Assembly: GCF_001618145.1 (NCBI RefSeq)
Contig: NZ_LQNF01000039.1
Span: forward strand, 1 to 33,999
Source of the DNA: Oceanobacillus damuensis
GTDB lineage: Bacteria; Bacillota; Bacilli; Bacillales; Amphibacillaceae
Direction: 5' to 3'
DNA: 33,999 nucleotides
Shown: positions 8,144 to 15,954 of the stretch, piece by piece
Position numbering within the stretch: position 1 is the stretch's first letter
How the letters are laid out: every line of letters begins with the position of its first letter
Notes under the pieces: generated by a model
Database searches by the model: none
What the model was told of the DNA's origin: nothing
The model's input: only the letters and a program-made list of their open reading frames with translations
Made by a program: the position numbers and the translations under genes

Positions 8144-8172
8144 ATAGTATCAAACGTTTTCATGTACGTCAA
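8144..8172 (-). promoter_or_regulatory. Sigma-A promoter of the PTS-nanE operon with embedded cre site
   Basis: On the minus strand TTGACG (8172-8167), 17 bases, TACTAT (8149-8144). The spacer holds ATGAAAACGTTTGAT (8163-8149), one mismatch from the CcpA cre consensus WTGNAANCGNWNNCW. A CcpA complex here would block RNA polymerase, giving glucose repression. This also shows that the upstream in-frame ATG codons are not starts. Confidence 0.75.
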
Positions 8173-8309
8173 TACATTCTTTTAGATTCCATATTTAACG
8201 TGTTATTATTAGTAGTAATGAAGAAATGATGTAAAAGGCATCAGAACCGAATTTACTTCCGAAGCAGCAACATCACTTATGCCTCCCAATCCAGAAAGGA
8301 CATTGCAAA

Positions 8310-9107
8310 ATGAATTTCGAAAATAGAATTCAAAAGTATAATTCCATATTAACGAGCAACGACCGTAAAATTATTCGCTACCTGATGACCAATAAAGATA
8401 TAGTGATCAGCAAAACGATTACTGACTTATCCGAAGAGATAGAGGTATCGCCTGCAAGTATTACTAGGTTCTGCAAAAGACTTGATTTTGATTCATTCCA
8501 ACAAATGAAATATTCCATCGAAAAAACAGTTGTGGAAACGACTAAAACCGATAAAACATTTGGTATCATCTATAATTACTATGATTCCATTATTAAATCG
8601 ACACAGCAATTTATCAGTGAGGAGCAGACAAGCAAGATTGTTGGTTTAATGTTAAGTGCAAATAACGTGTTATTTTGTGGGGTCGGAAATTCCGGGCTGA
8701 TTGCCAATGAGTTTAACAGCCGTATCCAGCGTATGGGAATCCCTTCACAGTCCACCACCGACGCCCATGGAATGCTCATGAAAAGTGCTTTATTGAATGA
8801 AAATGACCTATTAATTTGTTTTTCCAATTCAGGTAAGACAAAATCTGTAATTAATTCGGCAAAATTGGCAAAAGAAAACAAAGCCACGACCATTGCCGTT
8901 ACCAACTATGAAGATACAATGCTTACGAAGCTTGCAGACGAAGTGATTTTAATTTCAAGCTATAAATATATTGAGGATGAGAAGTTTATCAACACACAAA
9001 TTCCGGGGCTGTTTTTGCTTGATGTATTGACGTATAAGCTGTTGAATCATGAGAAGTTGATGGAGCACCGAAAGAAGACGTTAAGGGCCATTAGTGAATA
9101 TGGATAA
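8310..9107 (+). CDS. MurR/RpiR-family transcriptional regulator
   Basis: A 265-residue protein with an N-terminal helix-turn-helix domain (residues about 1-77, including ITDLSEEIEVSPASITRFCKRL) and a C-terminal SIS sugar-phosphate-binding domain (about 105-245, with CGVGNSGLIANEF and CFSNSGKTKSV). ATG with AGAAAGGA 9 bases upstream. It is divergent from the PTS-nanE operon across a 200-base shared promoter region and is probably its repressor or activator, sensing an amino-sugar phosphate. NanR of S. aureus belongs to the same family and also controls nanE, which supports ManNAc-6-P as the effector, but that is inference. Confidence 0.92.
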   Translation: MNFENRIQKYNSILTSNDRKIIRYLMTNKDIVISKTITDLSEEIEVSPASITRFCKRLDFDSFQQMKYSIEKTVVETTKTDKTFGIIYNYYDSIIKSTQQFISEEQTSKIVGLMLSANNVLFCGVGNSGLIANEFNSRIQRMGIPSQSTTDAHGMLMKSALLNENDLLICFSNSGKTKSVINSAKLAKENKATTIAVTNYEDTMLTKLADEVILISSYKYIEDEKFINTQIPGLFLLDVLTYKLLNHEKLMEHRKKTLRAISEYG

Positions 9108-9111
9108 AAAA

Positions 9112-9156
9112 AGGAAGATCAACGTTGTATTTCTGACGTGGATCTTCCTGTCTTTT
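9112..9156. terminator. Terminator between converging regulator and EIIA genes
   Basis: Stem AGGAAGATC (9112-9120) / GATCTTCCT (9141-9149), extended after one mismatch by ACGT/ACGT, followed by GTCTTTTATTT on the plus strand and preceded by an A-run that gives U residues on the minus strand. It ends at the stop of the EIIA gene and serves both genes. Confidence 0.85.
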
Positions 9157-9643
9157 ATTTAATTGTAATAATGTTATCTGCACCTTTGTTAACAGCACCT
9201 TGGACTTCCAACGTTACCGATTCGCCCTCATTTAAGTTGGTAAAAACAATCGGGGTAATGGTTGAAGTTGCATTATTTCCAACATACTCCAAATCTACTT
9301 TCATTAGCGGTTGGCCCGCTTTCACTTCGTCATTTTCTTTAACTAGTGGCTCAAAACCATTTCCTTTTAACTCAACTGTGTCGATTCCAATATGGATTAA
9401 AATTTCACGACCCAAATTGGACTCCAATCCAATCGCATGGCTTGTCGGAAAGATATTGACAATCTTACCATCGATTGGCGAAAAAACCGTCCCTTCCTTT
9501 GGTACAATCGCAAAGCCATCCCCCATCATCTTCCCGGAAAACACTTCATCAGGAACTTCTGTAATTGGAATCAGCTCACCGGTCATTGGAGCAATAAATT
9601 TATCAGATTCTTTGTTTTTCTTGCCGAATAGGTTCTTGAACAT
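9155..9643 (-). CDS. crr: Stand-alone PTS EIIA, glucose type
   Basis: A 162-residue soluble phosphocarrier that takes phosphate from HPr and passes it to EIIB domains of glucose/GlcNAc-family permeases. The typical EIIA(Glc) core is present: [22 protein letters not shown], then SHA (His69) and the phospho-accepting [11 protein letters not shown] (His84). ATG with GGAGGG at about 7 bases. It is probably the shared donor for the two EIICB permeases in this region, both of which lack an EIIA domain. The symbol crr is by family; Bacillus homologues carry other names such as ypqE. Confidence 0.93.
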   Translation of the reverse strand: MFKNLFGKKNKESDKFIAPMTGELIPITEVPDEVFSGKMMGDGFAIVPKEGTVFSPIDGKIVNIFPTSHAIGLESNLGREILIHIGIDTVELKGNGFEPLVKENDEVKAGQPLMKVDLEYVGNNATSTITPIVFTNLNEGESVTLEVQGAVNKGADNIITIK

Positions 9644-9716
9644 GTTGTTTCCCTCCGATTTTCAACAATTTCAGTGTAAAGATGCACTACCTAATAACTA
9701 GAAATGCTTAAATTAA

Positions 9717-9745
9717 ATAGTAGTATTAATGGAGGAAGAGGTCAA
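9717..9745 (-). promoter_or_regulatory. Sigma-A promoter of the EIIA gene
   Basis: On the minus strand TTGACC (9745-9740), exactly 17 bases, TACTAT (9722-9717), about 75 bases before the ATG at 9643. It is nearly the same pair of hexamers as the promoter of the PTS-nanE operon. Confidence 0.75.
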
Positions 9746-9763
9746 GCTGAATAGTGAGGCGGA

Positions 9764-10010
9764 GAAATGCTCTTCAGCATGGTGATGGGGATCAAATGGC
9801 GATGGAATAGCAGAGGAAATGAACTTCATCACGACTATGAAAGTCAAAGGGCGAGGAAATAGACGGGGAAATGAGCTTCATCACGGCTATGAAGGTCAAA
9901 GAGCGATGAATACACCGAAGAAATGAACTTCATCACTGCGATGAAGATCAAAGTGTAATGGAACGAAAAAACCTTCATCATAACAATGAAGATTGTAAAA
10001 CAATGAAGAA
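9764..10010. repeat. 52-bp non-coding tandem repeat, about five degenerate units
   Basis: The motif GAAATG followed by a CTTCATCA-like segment recurs at 9764, 9816, 9868 and 9920, exactly 52 bases apart; a fifth, diverged unit follows at about 9972. Each unit contains CTTCAT ... ATGAAG arms that can pair, then TCAAAG and a GCGA/GAGGAAT segment. The period is not a multiple of three and no long frame crosses it, so it is not coding. It lies upstream of the EIIA promoter and downstream of the NERD gene. Confidence 0.85.
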
Positions 10011-10040
10011 GCCTGAAAAATCATCAAAGTGCACTAGAAA

Positions 10041-10946
10041 TTAAACATAGTAAGCCCATTGATGAACGCCTACAATTTTATATTTACTTGCCAGTATTCT
10101 TCTAATTCTTTGTTTCGATTTCACCACTTGGCACCAATCATAAATTATGTTGGTTGTAATCTTTTTATTTGGAAATAGAATCTGGAATTCCTTAACGGCT
10201 CTTAGTACCGCGTTTGAAACTGATTCTTCATAAGTGCATTCTTGGCAAACACAATTTCTTTTTTCGACTGAAATTGAGAATGAATGGCATTTTAGACAAG
10301 ATATTCCCTTTTGTAGTTGTTCATAATCGTAGGAAGGTAGTTGGCTAAAAGGAGAATCGACTTTGTTCAAGTCCATTAATTGATCGGCTAATTTTTTGTG
10401 GTTTGCCGTTAATTTTGTAGTTATTTTGTTTAGATTTTCTATATATCGATTTATCTGGTTGGGGAAAATAATGGGTTTATCAAAAGGGGCTTGATATAAG
10501 TTGAAGTCAGGGTTGATAAAGACTACGTATGCATCTATTTGAAGATTGAAGCCGTGATTGAGGAAGAATTGTCGTAGCAGGGATTCGCTTCTGCTCAATT
10601 GGTGCAGCGGATTGATAACCTCTAACCGGGGTTTCTTGAACAGTTTGTCAGATTGATAATAATAATCGCCTTCATAGTTTTTCACTTCAAAAAAGGAAAC
10701 CTTTCCTTGCATGATAATCAGGGAATCAATTTGGAAAAGCGTGTTGTTAACTTCGAGTAACAAATCGTTTAGGATCAAGCATTCGCATGTAAGATTTTCA
10801 GTTAAGCTATCAAATAACACCTCTCCTTCATAACCTTTTTTTAGACTTACATAGTGCTGCTTAGCCTTGCTGGTTAATTTCATTCGCTTGTCTAATAATG
10901 CTAAGATTTTTAATTCCTTCGACTTGGTACGAGATTTATAAGGCAT
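10041..10946 (-). CDS. NERD-domain protein with C-terminal zinc-ribbon-like cysteines
   Basis: A protein of about 301 residues. The central region (residues about 30-150) matches the nuclease-related NERD domain: GYEGEVLFDSL, then FQIDSLIIMQGKVSFFEVKNYEGDY, resembling the Asp/Glu-x-Lys core of restriction-like nucleases. Later, CLKCHSF and NCVCQEC form a CxxC...CxCxxC metal-binding pattern, followed by a basic helical tail. No signal peptide is seen. The frame could begin at ATG 10955, but AAAGGATG there acts as ribosome binding site for ATG at 10946. NERD proteins are common single genes in Bacillaceae; their exact activity is mostly unknown. It interrupts the PTS block and looks unrelated to it. 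Confidence 0.85.
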   Translation of the reverse strand: MPYKSRTKSKELKILALLDKRMKLTSKAKQHYVSLKKGYEGEVLFDSLTENLTCECLILNDLLLEVNNTLFQIDSLIIMQGKVSFFEVKNYEGDYYYQSDKLFKKPRLEVINPLHQLSRSESLLRQFFLNHGFNLQIDAYVVFINPDFNLYQAPFDKPIIFPNQINRYIENLNKITTKLTANHKKLADQLMDLNKVDSPFSQLPSYDYEQLQKGISCLKCHSFSISVEKRNCVCQECTYEESVSNAVLRAVKEFQILFPNKKITTNIIYDWCQVVKSKQRIRRILASKYKIVGVHQWAYYV

Positions 10947-11146
10947 CGTCCACATCCTTTATAAAATTTACTATTATTTATTATATTAGATTTATTAATT
11001 AAAAGAAATAAGAATGTGCTAAATTAAGTCGAAATTAAAAAGTAATTATAGGTTGTTATGTAAAATCAGGGTACGGGGCCTATAAAGGAATAGGTGGCTG
11101 TACATACGACTTCTGAGATAATCGTTATTCCCTTGTTGTTAATTGA

Positions 11147-11181
11147 AAAGGCTAGCACTCCTATTCGGAACACTAGCCTTT
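11147..11181 (-). terminator. Terminator of the GlcNAc PTS gene
   Basis: Stem AAAGGCTAG (11147-11155) / CTAGCCTTT (11173-11181) with a partly paired interior, 18 bases after the stop of the PTS gene at 11199, followed on the minus strand by TTCAATT. Confidence 0.85.
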
Positions 11182-11198
11182 ACCTTCAATAGTGAATG

Positions 11199-12656
11199 CT
11201 ATTCTTTGCGAATTTTTCTCACTTCCTCAGCAACTGCCTGAACCTGAGTTCCTACAATTACCTGGATATTATGCTTGCCTACAACATTGATGCCAGGAAC
11301 TCCTGTAGATTTAATCGTTTGCTGATCTACCTTATCCATATCCTTTACTTCGATACGAAGGCGGGTTGCACAGTTGTCGACAGAGGTTACGTTTTCATCT
11401 CCACCGAGGCCTGCATAAATTTTCTCTGCCATTACAGCGAATCTGTCACCTTTTGTGTGTTCATTATTTGCGTCCGTTTCTTCTGTTGCTTCCACATTTT
11501 CCTCTTCGCGACCTGGGGTTTTAAAGTTGAATTTGTTGATTAGGAAACGGAAAAGGAAGTAATAAATTAATCCGAATACCAGTCCCTGTACAAGCAACAT
11601 ATATGGCTGGTTTGCCAGTGGCAGTCCAGAGCTCAGCACAAAGTCCACTAATCCGGCACTAAAGCTAAATCCAGCAGTCCAGTCGAACGTTGCTGCGATA
11701 GCTAGGGATATCCCTGTCAATACAGCATGCACGATATATAATACTGGCGCAAGGAACATGAATGAGAATTCAAGTGGCTCTGTAACACCGGTAAAGAATG
11801 ATGCAAAGGCTGATGCCATAAGTAGCGATGCTGCCTGCTTTTTCCGATTTGTTTTAGCAGTGTGGTACATTGCTAGTGCTGCTGCCGGTAAACCGAACAT
11901 CATGATCGGGAAGAAACCAGCCTGATACATACCAGTAACTCCTTTTTCTCCTGTCCCGTTCCAAAAGTTACCTATATCGTTAATTCCTGCTACATCAAAC
12001 CAAAACACATTGTTCAGTGCGTGGTGCAATCCAGTTGGGATCAAGATACGGTTAAAGAACCCATAAAGGCCTGCTCCCACGGCTCCTAGGTTACTAAACG
12101 TTGTACCGAACGAGACCAATCCAGTATAAACGACAGGCCATACGAACAACATGATTACCGATACGACCATCATGGTTGCTGCTGTTAGAATTGGTACAAG
12201 TCTTTTTCCACTGAAAAATGCAAAAGCATCCGGTAAGGTGACATTACTATAGCGGTTATACAATGTTGCAGCGACTAATCCGGAAATAATCCCAATAAAA
12301 ACGTTTTGGATTGCGCCAAATGCCATGTTTACATTCTCTGGATCGATTTGTTGCAGATTGGCAACATTATCTGTGGAAAGTACAGTCGTAATTACCAGGT
12401 ATCCGACCAATCCACTGAGCGCGGCCGGACCATCCTTTGCCTTTGTCATCCCAATTGCAACACCAACTGCAAATAGAATTGGAATATAATCCAAGATGGC
12501 GCTACCTGCACTTATCAAGAATGCTGCCGCTACATTTCCCGAACCCCAGCCAGCCGGGTCAATCCAATAACCGACCCCCATCAGGATCGCAGCAGCTGGT
12601 AAAACAGCTACCGGGAGCATGAGGGACTTACCAAGGTTCTGTAAATAATTCATCAT
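11199..12656 (-). CDS. nagP: N-acetylglucosamine-specific PTS EIICB
   Basis: Imports GlcNAc as GlcNAc-6-P across the membrane. 485 residues: an EIIC domain (about 1-370) with GLHHALNNVFWFDVAGINDIGNF, a segment I associate with NagE/NagP rather than with glucose permeases, and VTEPLEFSFMFLAP; then FNFKTPGRE and an EIIB domain with the active Cys429 in NCATRLRI. There is no EIIA domain, so it must borrow one. The first of two consecutive ATG codons has AGGAGG at 8 bases. Its product feeds NagA and NagB encoded 6 kb away. It is transcribed alone, with a leader of over 100 bases containing a cre-like site. Confidence 0.93.
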   Translation of the reverse strand: MMNYLQNLGKSLMLPVAVLPAAAILMGVGYWIDPAGWGSGNVAAAFLISAGSAILDYIPILFAVGVAIGMTKAKDGPAALSGLVGYLVITTVLSTDNVANLQQIDPENVNMAFGAIQNVFIGIISGLVAATLYNRYSNVTLPDAFAFFSGKRLVPILTAATMMVVSVIMLFVWPVVYTGLVSFGTTFSNLGAVGAGLYGFFNRILIPTGLHHALNNVFWFDVAGINDIGNFWNGTGEKGVTGMYQAGFFPIMMFGLPAAALAMYHTAKTNRKKQAASLLMASAFASFFTGVTEPLEFSFMFLAPVLYIVHAVLTGISLAIAATFDWTAGFSFSAGLVDFVLSSGLPLANQPYMLLVQGLVFGLIYYFLFRFLINKFNFKTPGREEENVEATEETDANNEHTKGDRFAVMAEKIYAGLGGDENVTSVDNCATRLRIEVKDMDKVDQQTIKSTGVPGINVVGKHNIQVIVGTQVQAVAEEVRKIRKE

Positions 12657-12739
12657 GTTAAAAACCTCCTGTTCAAGAATGGTAAAGCTGAATAGTTAAG
12701 AACCGACAAACTTCGGCAAAGTCTGCAGTTTACACCGCA

Positions 12740-12754
12740 TGCAATCGCTATCAT
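12740..12754 (-). promoter_or_regulatory. cre-like CcpA site in the nagP leader
   Basis: Minus-strand ATGATAGCGATTGCA fits WTGNAANCGNWNNCW with one mismatch. It lies about 70 bases downstream of the putative -10 box and about 85 before the ATG, where CcpA would act as a transcription roadblock. One mismatch makes this a candidate only. Confidence 0.5.
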
Positions 12755-12823
12755 TTTAGTATATAAATTAGAATTATTATCAATGATGGAAGTTAATCAG
12801 TTAGTATATTAAGCTTTAAGACA

Positions 12824-12852
12824 ATTATATCACTTGCTAGTAGTGTGGTCGA
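12824..12852 (-). promoter_or_regulatory. Probable promoter of nagP
   Basis: On the minus strand TCGACC (12852-12847), 17 bases, a perfect TATAAT (12829-12824), about 170 bases before the nagP ATG. The -35 box is weak. Confidence 0.5.
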
Positions 12853-12854
12853 TA

Positions 12855-13012
12855 AAACTAATTTTTCTGGAATAAAACGAAATTATAACCTCTAAAAGAA
12901 AAGTGTTTAACAATGCTTATTACTAATAATTGCAGGTATTTCCATTGTCGACATTTCCCGGGAAATAACACTTATTTGCCATTCTTGTCTAATGATGAAA
13001 GCAAAATTAAAA
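12855..13012. other. Intergenic stretch between the nagP promoter and the small ORF terminator
   Basis: AT-rich DNA without a credible frame on either strand. TTTCCCGGGAAA at 12956-12965 and its flanks form a short palindrome. Nothing else is recognised. Confidence 0.4.
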
Positions 13013-13038
13013 GAGCTTCGATTTTATTATCGAAACTC
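13013..13038 (-). terminator. Terminator of the 49-residue ORF
   Basis: Stem GAG-TTCGAT / ATCGAA-CTC with one mismatch and a 6-base loop, followed on the minus strand by TTTTAATTTT. It lies 27 bases after the stop codon at 13065, supporting a real transcript. Confidence 0.8.
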
Positions 13039-13064
13039 CTTTCCTACAGGTGAACTGTTGATAT

Positions 13065-13214
13065 TTAAGCATGTGTGCGAAGTTCTTCTTTGTTAGTGTT
13101 AGTCAATTCATTAATCAATTGTTGGATTAGTTCTTCCATGGTCTGAATTCTTGAGCTTTCAGTATCATCGATTAACTTTTTTAACATTCTCGCGTATTTT
13201 TCTTGCTCTCCCAT
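13065..13214 (-). CDS. Small charged 49-residue protein
   Basis: Minus-strand ATG at 13214, preceded by AAGAAGGT at about 8 bases, to TAA at 13065-13067. It begins MGEQEKYARMLKKLIDDTES and is predicted to be one or two amphipathic helices (MEELIQQLINELTNTNKEEL). There is no membrane segment. The good ribosome binding site and downstream terminator argue for a genuine gene, which short-ORF filters miss. Function unknown. It lies between mnaA and nagP. Confidence 0.65.
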   Translation of the reverse strand: MGEQEKYARMLKKLIDDTESSRIQTMEELIQQLINELTNTNKEELRTHA

Positions 13215-13300
13215 TTATTATACCTTCTTTAATTTACTTTACTAATTGTCAATCATTTTACGCTATTATTAAATTTTTTTCAACCTCAAATACTAAAAAT

Positions 13301-13329
13301 AGAGCCGCTATCTTATCGACAGCAGCTCT
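13301..13329 (-). terminator. Terminator of mnaA
   Basis: Stem AGAGCTGCT / AGCGGCTCT on the minus strand (one wobble pair) followed by ATTTTTAG, four bases past the mnaA stop at 13333. Confidence 0.85.
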
Positions 13330-13332
13330 CTA

Positions 13333-14451
13333 TCATTTATTTTCAAAGTATTGTACGATTGCATCTGCTATTCTTCTTGACGCTTCCCCGTCACCATATG
13401 GATTCGATGCTTTTGCCATTTTATCATGGGCTTCTTTATCAGATAATAATTCATTGGCCAGATTATAGATTGTATCTTCATCTGTTCCAGCTAATTTAAG
13501 TGTACCTGCATCAATTCCTTCTGGGCGCTCCGTTGTATCACGCAGGACAAGTACCGGAACTCCTAGAGAAGGTGCTTCTTCCTGCACGCCGCCAGAGTCT
13601 GTTAGTATTAAATAGGCACGTGATGCGAAATTATGGAAATCTACTACACCAAGTGGTTCAATCAATTGGATCCGATCATCGTTACCAAGAATCTCATTCG
13701 CTGTTTCCTGTACAACCGGATTTAAATGTACGGGATAAATTACTTGGATATCATCATGTGTTTCCACTAACCGTTTGATTGCACGGAACATGGATTGCAT
13801 ATTTTCGCCAAGATTTTCTCTGCGATGTGCGGTCATAAGGACAAGCCGTTTATCGCCAATGTCATCGAGAACAGTACTAGAATATGATTTATCTACTGTG
13901 GTCTTCAATGCATCAATTGCGGTATTTCCTGTAACGACGATGCTTTCAGCTGGTTTGTTCTCAGCCAGTAGGTTTTCCTTTGATTTTTCAGTTGGCGAAA
14001 AATGCAAATCGGCCATTACGCCGGTAAGCTGGCGATTCATCTCTTCCGGATATGGTGAATATTTATTCCATGTCCGAAGTCCCGCTTCTACGTGACCAAC
14101 TGCAATCTGATTATAGAATGCTGCAAGAGATGCTGCAAAAGTTGTTGTTGTGTCGCCATGAACGAGAACGATGTCAGGTTCTGTTTCCTTCATAACTTCA
14201 TCGAGCCCCTCTAATGCACGAGTAGTTATTTGCGCTAGTGATTGCTGTTTTTTCATAATGTTTAGATCAAAGTCAGGAGTGATGTTAAAAATCTCGAGAA
14301 CCTGGTCCAGCATTTCACGATGCTGAGCAGTTACAGTTACAATCGATTCAAACTCCTCGGAACGTTTGTTTAATTCGAGAACAAGTGGTGCCATTTTTAT
14401 TGCTTCTGGTCTTGTTCCGAAAATTGTCATTACTTTAATGCGGTTACTCAT
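13333..14451 (-). CDS. mnaA: UDP-N-acetylglucosamine 2-epimerase (non-hydrolysing)
   Basis: Interconverts UDP-GlcNAc and UDP-ManNAc, supplying ManNAc for wall polymer linkage units and for secondary cell wall polysaccharides. 372 residues, the family's normal length. Visible motifs are FGTRPEAIKMAPL at the N-terminus, GHVEAGLRTW, PYPEEMNR, TAHRRENLGENM and TDSGGVQEEAPSLGVPVLVLRDTTERPE. ATG with GGAG at 9 bases. It is monocistronic. In Bacillus anthracis the equivalent enzymes make the polymer that SLH proteins bind, which fits the SLH/SecA2 genes downstream. Confidence 0.97.
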   Translation of the reverse strand: MSNRIKVMTIFGTRPEAIKMAPLVLELNKRSEEFESIVTVTAQHREMLDQVLEIFNITPDFDLNIMKKQQSLAQITTRALEGLDEVMKETEPDIVLVHGDTTTTFAASLAAFYNQIAVGHVEAGLRTWNKYSPYPEEMNRQLTGVMADLHFSPTEKSKENLLAENKPAESIVVTGNTAIDALKTTVDKSYSSTVLDDIGDKRLVLMTAHRRENLGENMQSMFRAIKRLVETHDDIQVIYPVHLNPVVQETANEILGNDDRIQLIEPLGVVDFHNFASRAYLILTDSGGVQEEAPSLGVPVLVLRDTTERPEGIDAGTLKLAGTDEDTIYNLANELLSDKEAHDKMAKASNPYGDGEASRRIADAIVQYFENK

Positions 14452-14546
14452 GTCCTGTCACTCCATTTTAGTTATATATTATATACTGTTTTCTGCTACT
14501 ATATATCCTCGTATGTTGTATTCTCTTTATCATTGTATTCAACGAA

Positions 14547-14555
14547 ATTATACCA
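14547..14555 (-). promoter_or_regulatory. Extended -10 promoter upstream of mnaA
   Basis: Minus-strand TGGTATAAT fits the TGnTATAAT extended -10 element, about 95 bases before the mnaA ATG; no good -35 box is seen. A second TATAAT closer to the gene is possible. Confidence 0.5.
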
Positions 14556-14559
14556 TACA

Positions 14560-15340
14560 AATTTAACCTAACACTTAATTGTAGTTCTTTCAAGAAACAT
14601 AAAAGTACTCCATTTAAAGTGGATACAGTTAACTAGAAAGTTAAATTTGCTTAAGCTTCTTTCACAGTTCCCATTGTTCATCTTGACACTGTTACGTTAT
14701 TTCCAGCGCACTCATCGCTTGATTAACACAAAGTTCTAAACTCTGCACTTCTAATAGCTTAATTTTATTCGGAGATTGCACTATTCATAGATTCCATTTA
14801 TATGTAAAATAATATTATATCTGTCATGTGGAGCTAGTACAATGAACCAAAGATTTTCTGGAAAGAAGAAAATATATTCTTCTAATAATAGTATTTCTAA
14901 TTTTAATAGGTTCAGGAATTGAGTATGAGATTCACCTATATAATGAAACCAAGGTGATGGTTACATGTTCTCATGATGAAGTTGGGATAGAGAATCAAAT
15001 ATCAAGTTGATTTCCAGAGATCAGAGGGTTCTTATCGTGTGGTTTAAACCAGGAAGTCCAAATTGAAAATACAAATATGGCAGTCAATGGCGTTACACTG
15101 ATTCTCAGAGTGTTTGACCCATTCACTATTTGTTGGCAAGCAGCATTTACGCTTGCTTTACTTATTAATTCCAAGTCGATAGAATCACGGTGCATTGCTA
15201 TTACCTGTTTAATTCTGGAAATAAATGATGATAAAGGAACTCAATTCATTATTCAACTCTCATTTACATTCAAATAACCGAATACTTTTATTTTAATATA
15301 TACCGGTAAAAGTTACACTTATTTATGATAATATTGAGGT
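14560..15340. other. Long gene-poor gap between mnaA and tagD
   Basis: About 900 bases separate the divergent mnaA and tagD genes. Two short opposing frames of about 66 codons overlap at 14995-15277, and a hydrophobic stretch can be read at about 14850-14990 only with frame changes. None has a convincing start with a ribosome binding site or a recognisable family. This may be decayed coding DNA; I annotate no gene here. Confidence 0.4.
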
Positions 15341-15369
15341 ACTGACTGCAGTTACTGGAGGAGACTACC

Positions 15370-15768
15370 ATTAAGACAATCATTACCTATGGCACATTTG
15401 ATTTGATTCATGCCGGGCATATTCACCTGTTACGACGCGCAAAGGAGATGGGTGACCATTTAATTGTTGGTATTTCTACAGATGAATTTAATAAACTTAA
15501 AAATAAAGAAGCATATCATCCATTCGAGGACCGTAAATTAATCCTGGAATCCATTCGTTACGTTGATCAGGTGATTCCGGAATATTCTTGGGATCAGAAA
15601 ATTGGTGATGTGCTAAAATATCATGCAGATATTTTTGTTATGGGAGATGACTGGAAGGGTAAATTTGATTTTCTAAAGGATTATTGTAACGTTGTTTATT
15701 TGCCGCGAACAGAGGGGATTTCGACAACGGAAATTAAAGATACCATACAAAATAAGCGGAAAGACTGA
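15370..15768 (+). CDS. tagD: Glycerol-3-phosphate cytidylyltransferase, apparent ATT start
   Basis: Makes CDP-glycerol from CTP and glycerol-3-P for poly(glycerol phosphate) teichoic acids or glycerol-phosphate decorations. In-frame residues before the first ATG/GTG/TTG-type codon (15403) are essential to the fold: KTIITYGTFDLIHAGHIHLL contains the nucleotide-binding strand and the HxGH motif. The full protein of 132 residues therefore starts at ATT (15370-15372), which lies 6 bases after GGAGGAG; a stop codon lies in frame at 15343-15345. RTEGISTTEIKDTI near the C-terminus is the second CTP-binding motif. The TTG at 15403 would delete the first strand. ATT is a known but rare start (infC, pcnB). 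Confidence 0.92.
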   Translation: MKTIITYGTFDLIHAGHIHLLRRAKEMGDHLIVGISTDEFNKLKNKEAYHPFEDRKLILESIRYVDQVIPEYSWDQKIGDVLKYHADIFVMGDDWKGKFDFLKDYCNVVYLPRTEGISTTEIKDTIQNKRKD

Positions 15769-15954
15769 AAAAAATATGTTTTTTACAGTGTAAGGAAAAA
15801 AATTCCCCAATTTGTAAAAAAATTATAATTTACGAACCATCGTATTCATAGTAAAATAGACTGTATGATTTTTTTATGTTAGAGAACTTGGCGAATCCCT
15901 TAGTTGCACTTATGCAAGTAAGAAAGTTTAGTTCCATTTAAAGGAGAAACTATA

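Noticed and set aside
8110..8172. Extended N-terminus for the first PTS permease
   Set aside because: The extra codons overlap a near-consensus promoter and cre box; ATG 8109 has its own AGGGGG.
9764..10010. CRISPR array
   Set aside because: The repeat is a contiguous 52-bp tandem with drift throughout; there are no conserved repeats separated by unique spacers and no cas genes.
14995..15277. Two opposing 66-codon frames in the mnaA-tagD gap
   Set aside because: Neither has a convincing ribosome binding site or recognisable domain; they overlap each other and look like chance or decayed DNA.
15769..15954. A-rich hairpins after tagD as a strong terminator
   Set aside because: The possible stems are A/T only, so I could not support a firm terminator call.
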